DNA of 64,000 nucleotides. Source: Ascarosepion bandense (taxonomy: Eukaryota > Mollusca > Cephalopoda > Sepiida > Sepiidae). Location: contig JBBBDQ010000330.1 in assembly GCA_037127315.1 (NCBI GenBank), forward strand, positions 2,787,501-2,851,500. The letters run 5' to 3'. Below are positions 12,001 to 25,906 of this stretch, in pieces. Each line of letters starts with the position of its first letter. Position 1 is the stretch's first letter. The notes under the pieces are model-generated. The model did no database searches and was not told the origin of the DNA. It was given only the letters and a program-made list of their open reading frames with translations. Made by a program: the position numbers and the translations under genes.

Positions 12001-15000
12001 TGTTGGAAATAAAGGTCATGTGAATTAGATTGTCCGCCTACTTTGAGCTAAACTGTATCTAAACATTAACCCGAGAAGAGCCTGATAGCGGGGCAGATTG
12101 TTGCACATTTACGATCAGGTGACAACGGTCCGTTTTCGAGCTGCTTTAATACTATTATTTTGAATTCCACTTTTCTAAGAATACTGGTTTTCTCTATTTG
12201 AAAGATTAGTCTAATATTGTCTTTCTATCTTTAGTTCCTCTATTCAGTCTTACATATGTAGTAATTTATGTAGAAATATAAATATTTTGGGTTGTGCAGA
12301 AAGTTCGTTCGGGTCATTAACAAAATAATTTGCCACCACACCAGCTTTAGATTGGAAGACATCAACGCGTTATATGCCTATAATTCATATCGAGATTTAT
12401 CTTATAAATCTATAATTAATTCTGAATTTTTATTCTATTTCTAAAACTGAGTATAGGTGTCAAATATGGCGGCTAGCTAATCTTTATTGCTGGAGCCTGC
12501 TCAGGCACATCTATGATTGTTAAGCACCCACTGGGCTAATCTGCGGTTTATACTGCAACTATACTGAGTGAACCTTAGTTATAGTTTGTGGGAGACAGTG
12601 CATTATTTGGTGTGATCAGCTGTCTGAAGAAAGCCAGTACGCTTAAGCCCTCAGTCACGATGACCTGTGACTTCGTGCTAGCGCAAATATTGACAGCTTC
12701 CAAATTGTTCCGTCTTCTCAATTTCACTCACAAGACTTGTTTCAACCGGTGATATGGTTTTCACGTACCTTTCCAAAGGTGTCGCACAGTCCTCCAGGCC
12801 GATGACATTAAGTAGTCATCTTTTTGACTAATCGACCATTGTGAGATTTGAATCCGAGTCTCATGGTCAGAACGCAAAAATTCTAACTTTGAGTTTAATG
12901 GATAAAAAAAAAATAAGACAACTTTTAAGCGTTTCAGTCGAATTTTTAAGTTTCCCTAAATTAGAAATCACGTAATCGTCTGTTTATTTACTAATATTAT
13001 GTATGTGTTTTCTAATATCTGTATTAAAATCAATTAACAACAATATGCAACTCTTTTAAAAAATGAGTACTTATATAACAGCAATCATAATACAATCAAA
13101 AGCGATATTTTTAATGAAGTTACTTAAGTCTAAACGCTCCTAATACTATCCAGCAAGTTACATAGAACGAATTTCTGTCGAACATAATGCAAAAGAAATA
13201 CTCCGAAGTTAATGTTTGCTATAGATTTTGATGGAAATTACCACAGTTACAAGAAGCACAATAACTCTGCTGGATCGAGCACATTCCAATTCACAATAAA
13301 TAAATAAATACTATTTTCCACATAGTCACCAACATTGGCTGCTCTTTTTGTGGTGCTTTTCCCTTCGAGGGTTAAGAGCTGTGCAGTGCATGTGAGAACA
13401 TGGTTTGTGACACACACTTCGATGTTACATTCGCTGAAACACATTAATCATTTCTCAACTGTGTTCACATACACTGATCGGTCTTCATTAACGTTCAGAA
13501 AGGGTCGATGAATATCAGCGAATATATATTTTCTGATTGGAGCAATTCGGTGACTACTTTGCTTCATGGTAGATATGTTACCAGACTGTTATTTGTAAAG
13601 GGAGAAACACAAATGGGTTATTGTTGGGAATGTTCAAGTTCTATTACCATGACACCAGCATCTATATCTAACGTGATAAGCCCAAATAATCAAATAGAAA
13701 GCTTTATTTATTACTTTCAGAGTCACTTTCATATGAAACAACAACAAAAAACGTCTATATATTTGTGAATATATATATAATAGTGGTAGAAATCAATGCA
13801 TATATATTCCACAAGTTGTTAATAATTACTATTTATAAAGTGCTCAATTCAGAAGCAGAACTTTTATAGAGATATAGTTATTATTAGTTTTATAATAATA
13901 ACACATGGGACTGTAACTCAAAAACATTCAGGTTTCGACGCCAAGTGCGCCTTCATCAGGCAGTGAAATATTGTTCATTTACAAGGTCATATATATGTAT
14001 AATGTTATGGTAATTTAAATAAAAAACGTAGATGCTACCAGATTAGGTAAATGTGGCGGAGTGTAAGGTTATTAGAATTACCAAATATGGTAGCATTATA
14101 TATCTATGGTTGTGCGTTGTAGTGTAGTGGATATCGGCTCGAAATAAGAAATCGGAGAGCCGGGTTCGAATTCTAATTAAATTCGTTGCATTCCCATACG
14201 CGCAAAAACATTGGAAAAGGTATGAATCCGTCGCTTCTCACTCCAGCTATGGGTTAAATAGCATGACAGATTGGGTTCCATAGCCTTGGTTCATAGAAAG
14301 TAATGGTAAGTTACTGCGAAAACCTTCTGCCCAGTCAATCATGTCTCTATCGAGACATGATCGCCCAAGCGTGTATCACGTATAGCACTTTACTGACTAA
14401 TATGCCTATGGTAAGTCTGATATAATATGCTTGCTACCCAAGTTGCAACCTTATAGGTTTCATCAGGCTGTAAGTGACGGTTTTTTTCTTATTTTGCTTT
14501 TTAATATATATATAATGTATGTTTACAAACAAACAAGTTTGATTAAAAACCAACATGATCTGTCTGTTTAAATTTTTATATCTTTTCAATTCCTGGATAA
14601 TGTGTTGAGTATTATGTTTGAAGTTGTGGATAAACTGTACGAATTTCATATTTTGTTCAAGTTCTTTCAACCATCGCAGTCATTATCAAGAACCAATGCT
14701 GTGTTGGTGTGGTAGTTAGAATTCCTTGTCTTCATCCTAGTATTCTTTGGCAAGCTGGACGTTTACAATAGTCTAGTGTGATGTCATGTGTAGCTGCTTT
14801 TGGGATCGAAACCACAAAAAAAAAAAATGCGATTTATTTGTTTTATCTAATTTTATTTTAAAGACTAATATTATATATGACCACATTAATTATATCGTAT
14901 GTACTTCGTATGCCATCTCCTGTGGTGAATATTTTAATTAATGTGAGCTGTTTATTTTGTATAATAATAGTTATTTGAGTTTTCGCTGCAAATTACTCAA

Positions 15001-16101
15001 TACCTTGTGTGTGTTTGCATGTGTGTATCTGTGTGATTGCTATATACTCTGGACCTTGTTTTATTATCTATGCCATAGACAGTTGTCAGACGCCCATCAA
15101 GGACGAAGGGTCTTACGAAACATTTCATCACAGTCGAGTCGTGTAAAAATCGACAGACAGTCGGCCACCGTGGATTGTATTCTATATACTAACAAATGTG
15201 TTTGAAAGACAAACTTTTTACCAATGAATGGCACCTAGCGATCCTCAATTTAAAACATATTTTTTACGACTCTCGATACTTACCACTTAAGAAACATAGA
15301 TTTCCATCGCTGGTGCAATATGTTGAATTGTCAGTGGGGAGTAAGTCAAAGGAGTCTGTTTCTTGAGTTTTCAAACGACCTGAAAAGATGTCATTAAAAT
15401 GCATGAATTTTGTGTTTGTGAGGAAAATGAAAATATAGTTATGAATTAATTGTGCATTGCGACACGGAAATTTCTATGTTTCGAGAAACATTCTTTTCAT
15501 CAGGCAATGTTTGATGTTGGTTGTACAAATGATTTACATTTAAATACAAAAACCTTTGGTTTTTTGTATGTGGGAAGATATAAAATGTATATGTGTGTTC
15601 CTCTTAACTAATCAGAGCGAAGATTCATTTTTGAATTTGGCCCCAAAGGATATATACTAACTTTTTCTCTCTTTTCCTCCTTTTTCTCTTTCCTTACTTG
15701 TCTCTTTTCTTCTTTTTCCTTCTTAACGGTCAAGATGTCAATCTGCTTTTAACCTAATGTTATTTTTTTCCTTTTTTCCTCTGTTATTGTTTCTCGCTTT
15801 TAATTTTCACTCTGATTAGTTAAAAGGAACACACATGTAAATTGTATATCTTATCACATACATAAACAGCAAACCGAAGGTTTTTGTATTTAAATGTAAA
15901 TTATTTGTACAACCAAAATCAAACATTGCCTGATGAAGAGAATCTATCTCGAAACGTAGAAATTTCCGTGTCGCAATGTACAATTAATTCATAACTATAT
16001 GATTATATTAAGCTCTATAATATTTATTATATTGAGTACTGTTTGTAATAAAATAAATGCCGGGGCACTCAAAACAGTAAAACCTTGAGTCCTCTTCACC
16101 T

Positions 16102-16137
<36 letters not shown>

Positions 16138-19100
16138 AAATATGGTGAATATCCTGGATAGAGCGTGTGTAAATATAAGAATACATAGTGTAGTCAACAT
16201 CGAGTGGTGATTGTTGTCTGTTTCATGCTTGAACTTAATCTTCCGGCCATGTGACAGAACCTAATTTGATGCAATACCACGAATAGAACTCCCAGCAAAA
16301 ATCAAACTGATTACAAAACCAATAGTTAAACAAGCGTTATTAACTGTTATTAACAGTTCATCTTTAGCAGACACGCCTGGACATTATAGTCATGTATTCA
16401 GATTAGACGGGTATATGAAGCCTGTGAAGCCTATGGGTCTTGATGAAAACAACGCTTCTTCGAAAATCCTAGCGCTACAGAATCAGAAACAATGAAGTGT
16501 ACTAGTACAGAAACCACATCACATGAAGAATTTCAACAGAAGCAACAACTAAAATGAATATCACATGTAACTTAAAGAGAAAGTAATGGCATAATCAAGA
16601 GGCTGATATTCCACACAACTTCAAATAAAATGTTAGGCTGGAAACTTTCTTTAATATTGGAAAGAGCAATAATAGTTACTGGACTTGAGAAACTTATTTT
16701 CCTGAAAAATTGTTTTAAGAAAACTATTTCATAAATTTCAGCCGACAGTAGTACTGGCTGCTCGGTCAGTGAATTCTAAACGTTTCCTTATAAAAAAACG
16801 GTTAATATTACTATTACAATAGTAGCACAGTAGCAAGGCCCATTGAGTTTATAGTCATTCTATCAAAAATAGGTTGCAAAATGATTAAGTTATTACTCTA
16901 GGGCAGGCACCCACAACAAATGAAGATTTGATTACCGCCAGACATTGTTCTCAGCTCGGCCTGGGTTTCAGCATTTGATCCGTAAATCTGCGAGGCGTCG
17001 ATGTAGCTGGTAGCCAGGTTGAGTTGCTGACGAGAGCCTGAAAAAAATGTTCGCAAAAATAAAAGAAATTATATAACATGGGAAAATTGGCAAATAAAAC
17101 AGGTCGCTTTCGATCTTAACTTTGTCTGGCGTAAGGTTGCAATAGTGGACGCACCAGTAATAGAACGCACTAACATAATGCCGTGGGAGATAAGGTAGGT
17201 TTGCTAAGGCGCTACTGCAGACGCCTAATGTAAATACTTTTTTTTAGTTTTGTCTGGTAAAAGGTGACAACAGTGGAAGCCCGACTAATGACAGAACTTA
17301 CTAAGCTAATGGCGTAATAAGCAAGATAGGCTTGCTAACGAGTGCGTTACGGTAGACGCCTGATGTACATATTTTTTTATTTCTTTTGTGCTTTGCCTGC
17401 CACAAGGTCACAACAGTGGGTTCACAAATAATGATAGAACTTACTTAGCTAATGACGTGGTAGGTACGATTTACTGACTAACCAGTGCGCTATGACAAGC
17501 ACCTGATATAGATATTTACACTTCTTTGCCTTGTCTGGAATAAGGTCCCACTAATGGGGTTATCCACTGTCTATTCAAATTGATCTAGCTAACTTCTGCA
17601 TTATGACAAAGCACTGTATATGTATGCGTCCATTTGAACGTTTATTTGAGTGACAAGGGGAATAACTCCTCCACACTCTTAACAATACTATTAAAAATCT
17701 CTGCCAATGAGCTACATAACAATATTCAGATAACTATTAAAAAGCGGATTCAAAAAAACAAAAACAAAACAAAAACAAAGTAGAAAATACTCGACGGTCA
17801 TACCAATTTAAAACAAAATCTTACGAACCAACTAAAATTCAAAATTAAACTGATCACAGCCAACAGCACAGAACAAGACAACTTAAAACTCTCCAAAATA
17901 ATGGGAAACTTCAACTGTCTGCTGAGACTATAGATGATGTATCTCTGCTAATACAAAGGCGCATGTGGTTCATGCAAATAGGGCTACAGACATCATTTTT
18001 AATGGATACACGTATTTCAGTTAATACTTTTTTTAAATAATAAATCGAGAAATCTTGATAGGAAAATATGCATCTACCGGCAAGATTAGTACCTACGCCC
18101 TCTAGGGAAGACCGTCAGTTGATCGACCACGAAGAACTTACAGTCAAAGTTCGAAATAATGCTTTTGAACATATATTTTCTAATTTTTCGAGGAATTCGT
18201 ATCTGTTGTTTTTTTACGAAATCTGTTACGAAATGAATTCACTCTGATATATTTTTAATTTACTTGTTTAAACATTATTTTTAATGGATACTCGTATTTG
18301 ATTAGTTACTCTATTTTTTATATTAAACAGTATATTTATTATTTAATTATGCTCATTTTTATAATACTGTTCATAATTAAGTCCTATTGCAAGATATAAG
18401 GTCTTCCAGCTGTCAACCTCTTGAACCAGGGCAGCACTATCTGTTCAAGACACTTTATGTGGGCCTCCGTGTTGAGACTGGGGCCCTGTGGGAAGATGAA
18501 TGAAAGCATAACGTCGCAATCACTAGTGACCCCTCTAAACACTATGATGTTGACTGGATTTATCATTCAACTCCTTCCGAATCCACTGCATAGTCTTCAG
18601 ATTGATACCCAAACACTCTGAAATTTTCGTATTATAGCTTCCGGCGCGCATGCTAAGCAATACAGCATGTCGTTTCTAAATTTCTGGCGGATTGAACTGT
18701 ATCATCCTGCTCTTTTTCTCAAAGACGGTGCCCAACTGACCGTACTATACTGCGCTGCAGTCGACAAGATCAAAAACAAAAAAACGCGCATGCACAAAAT
18801 TTAAAAAACTAAAATGGCGTCAATTTCCCATCACACCCTATATATATTTTGGTTTGGTTGTTTTGTTTTTATGGCATATCAACCTCGGCGGGTCATTTAT
18901 TGCCAACTAAATTTTATTTATTTATTTAATGCTGGTAATACCTTTTTCTTTCAACAATTTATTGTTATTTTCATAAGTTTTGTGTCGAGTAATACTTTTT
19001 TTTCTTTTCGAGTATCAAGATTCATTGGGATCATTTTTTTAAGGGCAGGGTTCCCAAGTCCTACCCTTGTTATTTAACTCATAACTGGAGGAAAGGGGCG

Positions 19101-19395
19101 GATTAATACCTTTCCCAAGGGTACCAGTGTTTAAGTGAATGCAGAACATACAACTGGAATTCGAACTCGGTTCACCGATTTCTCTTTCCGAGCCGTTATC
19201 CACTGCACCACAATGTACATCCGTCACTAAACGCTTACAGCACCTGGTATTCCCAAACGGTTACCCATCTAAGTACTGACCAGGCTCAATGTTGCTTAAC
19301 TTCGGTAATCGAGCGAGAACCGGTGCATTCAACATGATATGGCCGTAAGCCTCCTATATATATACATATATGTGTGCATGTTTGTCTCTCTCTCG

Positions 19396-19457
<62 letters not shown>

Positions 19458-19759
19458 AACTTACCGAGCGCACAGTTGAGTAATGGAGCAGCCAATGAAC
19501 GAACGTAAGGCATACATCTTTTTTCATATTGCGAAAAATAAGCATCGTCTTCAGGAAGCTCAATTGGATAACAAATGGCACTGGAGAAGAAAATTGAAAC
19601 ATTTTTAACATAACGCAAGGAGAAAAAATTCTTCGTCATTATCTAGGCTGTGAATGTAAAAAGATAAAATAACCAGTTTTCTTTTCTCATTTCTCATCGA
19701 TCGAGGATTAAAAGAAATGTGCACAGGGACTAAAATAGTAAAACATTGATAAAAATAGA

Positions 19760-19804
<45 letters not shown>

Positions 19805-20626
19805 AATATATAGATGCGAATAATGAATTATCAAAATTATGCAACAATAAAAATAACACAAAGCGTCTCATTTAACAGATATTTGCCAAAATTACACAAA
19901 ATTATTTTGAAATACTAAAGTGTAAATTTAATCAATAAAATCACCATTGGCTTCAACCACGTCCTCCAGACGAGTTCGAAATCTCCTGTAATTCTTCTGT
20001 ACGGTTTCCTTGTTTAAGTTAGTAAATGCCGCCATAACTTTTAACTTCAGTTCATCTTGAATGGAGGCATAACATCGTCATCAGTAGTGATCACTCTTAA
20101 CATCAAGACGTTAACTGGATATACCATCCAACTCTTTCTTAATTGTCTGCACTGTCTCCAGATTGATACCCAAACACTTTGAAATGGAGCTTCCGGCGCG
20201 AATGCTAAGCAGTACAGCATGCCGTTTTCCAAATTTCTAGCAGAGTAAATTGCGCCAGTGTGCGTTTTTTCTCACAGACGGTGCCCAACTGACCCTAATA
20301 TACTGCGCCGCAGTCGACAAGATCAAAAACAAACAACGCGTATGAAAAAATATTATAAATTTAAAAATATAAAATGGCAAAAATTTACACATCGAAGCAT
20401 GTATATCATATAAGAATATAAATCATGAAAAAAGGACCTTTCTTTATATCGAAATTTAAGGAACGAATAAACGTTCTATTTATAATGGATTAACCAAATG
20501 GTCGATTCAAAAATCAAAGAACAAAACTCAAAAGCAAACAATGCACAAACAAACATGTAATTAAAAATATAGAATGGTGATAATTTACATTTCGCACCAT
20601 ATATATATGAATATATATATGTGTAT

Positions 20627-20658
<32 letters not shown>

Positions 20659-22758
20659 ATTTGGACAGCAATATTTCATTTAAATAGGTATCTCAACTAA
20701 ATCACTAAAAACAGCCTAGTATGACTTAAAAAATCCCAAACTTAATAAAAATGAACCTTTTCCATCAAAATGTTTATATTATTATTAAGAGGAAGATCAA
20801 AGAACTTTTTAATTGTTTTGAAAACATTTTAATCCCTTCTAACACGTTCAAAATTTCGGTAAAAATCTTATTTGATTATTAAAATCGTTACGATAGTTTA
20901 CAATGGAAAACGTAAAATTACATAACACAGTATTTTTCCGGTGACAAAGACATTAATTTGGAAATTTTTGCAAAAATCAAAAAATTGTCAAATTTTAATG
21001 AAACCTTCAGGAGTTATTCACAAATGAGTGAAATTATTTTTGAAATTATCATTATAAACACATTGTTTTACATCTGTAACCCACCTCCTAGTAAATTCAT
21101 GAAATATTAAGAAATTAAATTTCGTTGCGATAAATGGTTTTATTAGTTAAACGCGGGCCTCATTGGGGAATGTAAATCATTTATTATTTTTTTTAATTTT
21201 GCCTCTATTTCCAAAAATCTGCTCCTAACAGTAAAATAAAAACATACAATATAACTATGACATTATTCAATTTGATAAGCTTTTAATTGTTTGAATAAAT
21301 AATAAATATTAAGGACATTATAGTCTGGAAACATTTTTTTAAATAGTATTTTTGTATTTTCAACCAAAATGTTTCTTAAGGTTTCTTGTGAATTACGGGT
21401 TAATAAATGTTTTGTTTTTTTCTTATTAGATGGGTGGCATGTAAGACGTTTGCTCAGATGTAAAATAACCTCTGGTTAATTTTACCTGCATAGTCAGTGT
21501 CACATTGAAATTGTTTAGAAATGGTTATAATAAATATTTGTACCGCCAATGTAAAAATATGATTTCTTATTCGGCATTTTCTATTTTTTATTCAAATGAC
21601 AGATCGACATCTTCGACTTTGTATATTGGGCAATATTTTACTTTTATTTTTTATCCTTTTTTTTTTTTTTTTTGGTCAGCCTGGTTTGTCGTTTACTGAA
21701 TTAACAGTGCGGGAATGTTGGTGAACCTTTCAAATTCCGAGTGAGTGCTAATCCCTTACAGAAAGAAATAATACTAAATAAACATTCAAAAACTTTACTT
21801 ACGTGTCTTCAGCCGTACAACAGTCAAGGCTCTCCTGAACACCATCTGTTAAAAGTACAGAAAGTAAGACAATATTTTACACTAGCTGTGTAGAGATAAT
21901 GGTTTCGATCCCGGCTAGATGCCGTACTATGATGATTCATTCCCTAATCCAGCTGGCTTAGCGATTATTTAAAAACGCCTTCCGTAGGACAAATCTAACA
22001 AATCTCGGCGATACCAGATAAATCAGTAAAGGTGAGCAAGTAATGGGGACTTCATAAGAGACACATGCAAGAGAATACATGCAGGAGAAAAATTAAAGTG
22101 TTGGATTATTATAAGATAATGACATAAAGAAACCCACCTATTTAAATTAAAAGGGAATCTCTTTAACATAATTATTGTTACATACGCACTTGTAACGCAA
22201 AGCACGAAGTAGGAAATTAACAACTTTCATAAATCTCTTGGCAATACCGAATCCCTATGTAAATTACAAGAAATCATTATCATGATGGAAGACCCGAATG
22301 CCAAGGTAGAAAAAGAACGAGAAGGCGAAATAATCGGCAGGGTGGAAAATAGGCTTCCAGTGGTGTAGAGCAAACAAGATCTAGTAATCACCAGAACCTG
22401 TTTCCAAGAGTAACAAGTGGATCTATAGAAAGATACTGAATTCTATAAACGGAGCTAGTAAGTAACAAGGAAGTTTGAAAGAAAACGGCAACAAAAAAAA
22501 CAAAAAAACACTTATACTTAGTATTAGAAAAATACAGCTGAAATTCCTTGGACACATAACGAGGAAGAGGGTTTTGAAAACTTAACCCCCACGTGTTATA
22601 TTGAGGGCAAGAGAGATTGGGGAAGACAATGATCCACGTACCTCATGAGCTTGGTGGTACTGTGAGCAGGTGAGGGTGCTTAGCAAAGAAAGACCTGATA
22701 AGAGTCACAATATAGTAAGTTCTGGAGAACCTTGATTGCTCATCTCCTGACGGAACGT

Positions 22759-22811
<53 letters not shown>

Positions 22812-22828
22812 TCTTCTATCTATCAATC

Positions 22829-22886
<58 letters not shown>

Positions 22887-24516
22887 CGAATCGCTTGAGT
22901 TCCTTGGTTTTTACTGTCGTAGGGACATTGCAATAATCATAAAAAAGAAGTTTTATGACACTTAACTTTGCACACAGTCAAACAAAATATGTCACAAGAA
23001 CAAGTTCAAAGTGGGCGTCTTATGCATACATAGAACCAGACACTGAAAATAGTCAAGTCCTCTTGATATTCCCACTTCGGGAACATCTTATGCGACAAGG
23101 ATTAAACTTAGCCTTTTTCACTGGGAGAGATATTGCTTGGGATAATGCGTATATATATACCAGGAAAATATTATAGGGAATATATTTACCTTCTGTTGTT
23201 GGGAATGTTGGAAAATTTGAAACATCTGTACTGAGGAAAAGTCCAAATATAGGAGTCAAATGAGTAAGCCCATCATCGCGATCTTCCGGTGTACTGAGGC
23301 CGTGTAATGTTGTACTGATGAGACGTGCACCTGGCAGTGGGGTTCCACTAACTCCATTGACACGGGGAAGATCAATGCCTGTACAGGAAATAAAAGTAAC
23401 AATTTGTTATCAAATCGTTAAAATCGTTAATCGTAAATAATTTGCTTTGTTGATATTAATGAATATTTTACAAAACATGTAGACTGGTTCTTTTTTGGTG
23501 CAGACTCCAATCCCACTCCTGTGTAACTCCTGTTCCCGACTCTTCAGGAGTAGGCTGCGTCTTTTTAGTCATCTCCACCACCGCCACCAGAGGGGAGGAA
23601 GGGAATAAGGAGAAAGGATTGCGATCTCGATGCTCAGATGTGAGTGGTTACCGACGACAGCGATTTCTGCAGTATTATTACTATTGTCTTTTGGTTGGAT
23701 TCACGGTATCTCAACACCTATTTGGATATTTCATGACGAATGCTTTTTCGTGGTTGTGGATCGTACTAGTCAATTACACTAACCTCATGAGGGAAAAAAA
23801 GAAAAGTGCAATGTACAAGTAAAGAGTAAGAGTAAGAGATGCATATCATGAGGATATGTAGGATAGATAAAAGTTGACACTAGAAGAGGGGACCATTGTA
23901 GTGATCGGGCTGATTAATTGATTTAAAATTTTTTTTTTTTTTACGGTTTATCAAGTATTTGCGGATTATTTAAAGCCAAAATATTTTAGATATATTTTTT
24001 AAGAATTTTGCGGGTGATGTTAATAGTTTAGCGATACAAGTCTCACTAAATTAACTCATAGCTGATAGAAGAGAGGAGATTCATACTTTTCCCAAGAGTA
24101 TTTTAGTATAAGTAAACATAAAAATTCCAACGGGAACTGGAACTCTGCTTTCCGTAGTGATCAGGAAAGCTCCCATTTGGGCGTATATTACACAACGTAA
24201 GAGTTCAGGGAAATAAACCGATTAAATAGATCTTCCTCTTTATCAAAAGAAAAGTCAACTCCGTGTGCGTGACATGATAGATTCTAGCTGCGAAGGTATG
24301 GACTAATGGAACGAAGGTCTGTAGAAACAGAAGTAGTAGAATGAAATAATTCCCCACTGACAAGGCTGCGTAGGCTTTTTTGACCATTGTCAGTTCCGGA
24401 AAGTGAGCATTGAGCAACTGTAGCTTCAGCAATACTCTATTTTGGGTTTGACATAGATCTTGTAAAAATTTAACATGATAAAATGTGCTAAGTACTTTCT
24501 GTAGTCGTATGACACA

Positions 24517-24580
<64 letters not shown>

Positions 24581-24784
24581 TCAGTTATTGGTCAGAATTA
24601 ACTTAGATCAGTATACATTTGTTTTAAAAAATACTCAATACATATATAAATATAATACAAGAGATTTAAATATTTCAAAGATTTTAATATTTCGGAAGTC
24701 AGTCGTTTACGTGACCTTATATATAAAACGCCTGAAGAAAGATACTAAAAGGTTGAGACCAAGATTGCGTAATCAGTTGAATTC

Positions 24785-24830
<46 letters not shown>

Positions 24831-24988
24831 GTTTCATGCTTAAACGCATTCGTCAAGACGAGGATTGTGTTTAAGCATGAAACAAACTATCACCGCTGAG
24901 TGTTAACGTCCACTTTTATACTTATATACGGCCTATCTTTGATATTGAGCACTTTAGGTCATAAATATACTACAACTGTATTTTTGTC

Positions 24989-25042
<54 letters not shown>

Positions 25043-25854
25043 ATGTGTGCGTGTGTAAAATAAAAAATATATAAAAATAGAACGGATCAAATTCAGAAAA
25101 AGAATTAAAAGAAGTCAAGTTGAATAGCAGCCGGTAGTACTGACAGAAAAACGACATTTTTGACATGGTGATAAATTGCTACATGTATATATATATAATG
25201 TAATTTTTTTATTACAATAGTTTATCAAAGCTTTAAATCACTACACAAAAAAATCATGTTTCAGAACATTATTGTTCTTCTTCAGGCGATATTTTAAAAC
25301 AAATGATGAAAATGATTTATTTTAGAAAATATAAAATTAATTCATGGTTATTCAGAAAGTTAAGGCGTTGTGGTTGAAGAAAGTTGAACAATATGATTAT
25401 GGGTGTGCCTGTATTACTCAATCAAAAGTATGATAAAGGTTGAACTATGAAGTTGAGCATTTAGATCGCATGAAGGAAATTGTTGCGTTATGTCATAATA
25501 AGAATGACACTTTTTAATTTGTCTTTTTAATTTTAATTCATACTAGAAACAGACATTATTTAAATGTGTAGATAGTTTTTGACAGCAGGTCAGACTGTGG
25601 GTTTTTTAAATTTAATTTTTATACTACTTTATTTGTTTAAGGGATAAAATTGTTTCAGTTAAAATTTGAATTAAGTAGTTATGGTATACTAGGGTATATT
25701 TGAGTTATGAATACCAAATAAGTATTGTGTGGGTCATTGATTTGAATTAAAATAATTTTTATGTAATATTAGAGCATAAATTATAAATGTACATTATAAT
25801 TATAAATAGATTTTAAATGAACGTTATATGAAATGAACATAAATTATAAATGAA

Positions 25855-25906
<52 letters not shown>

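Noticed and set aside
19233..19350. Functional 5S rRNA gene
   Set aside because: The internal control region is mutated, no terminator T-run follows the 3' end, and it is fused to a tRNA-like SINE unit in the same way as two other copies.
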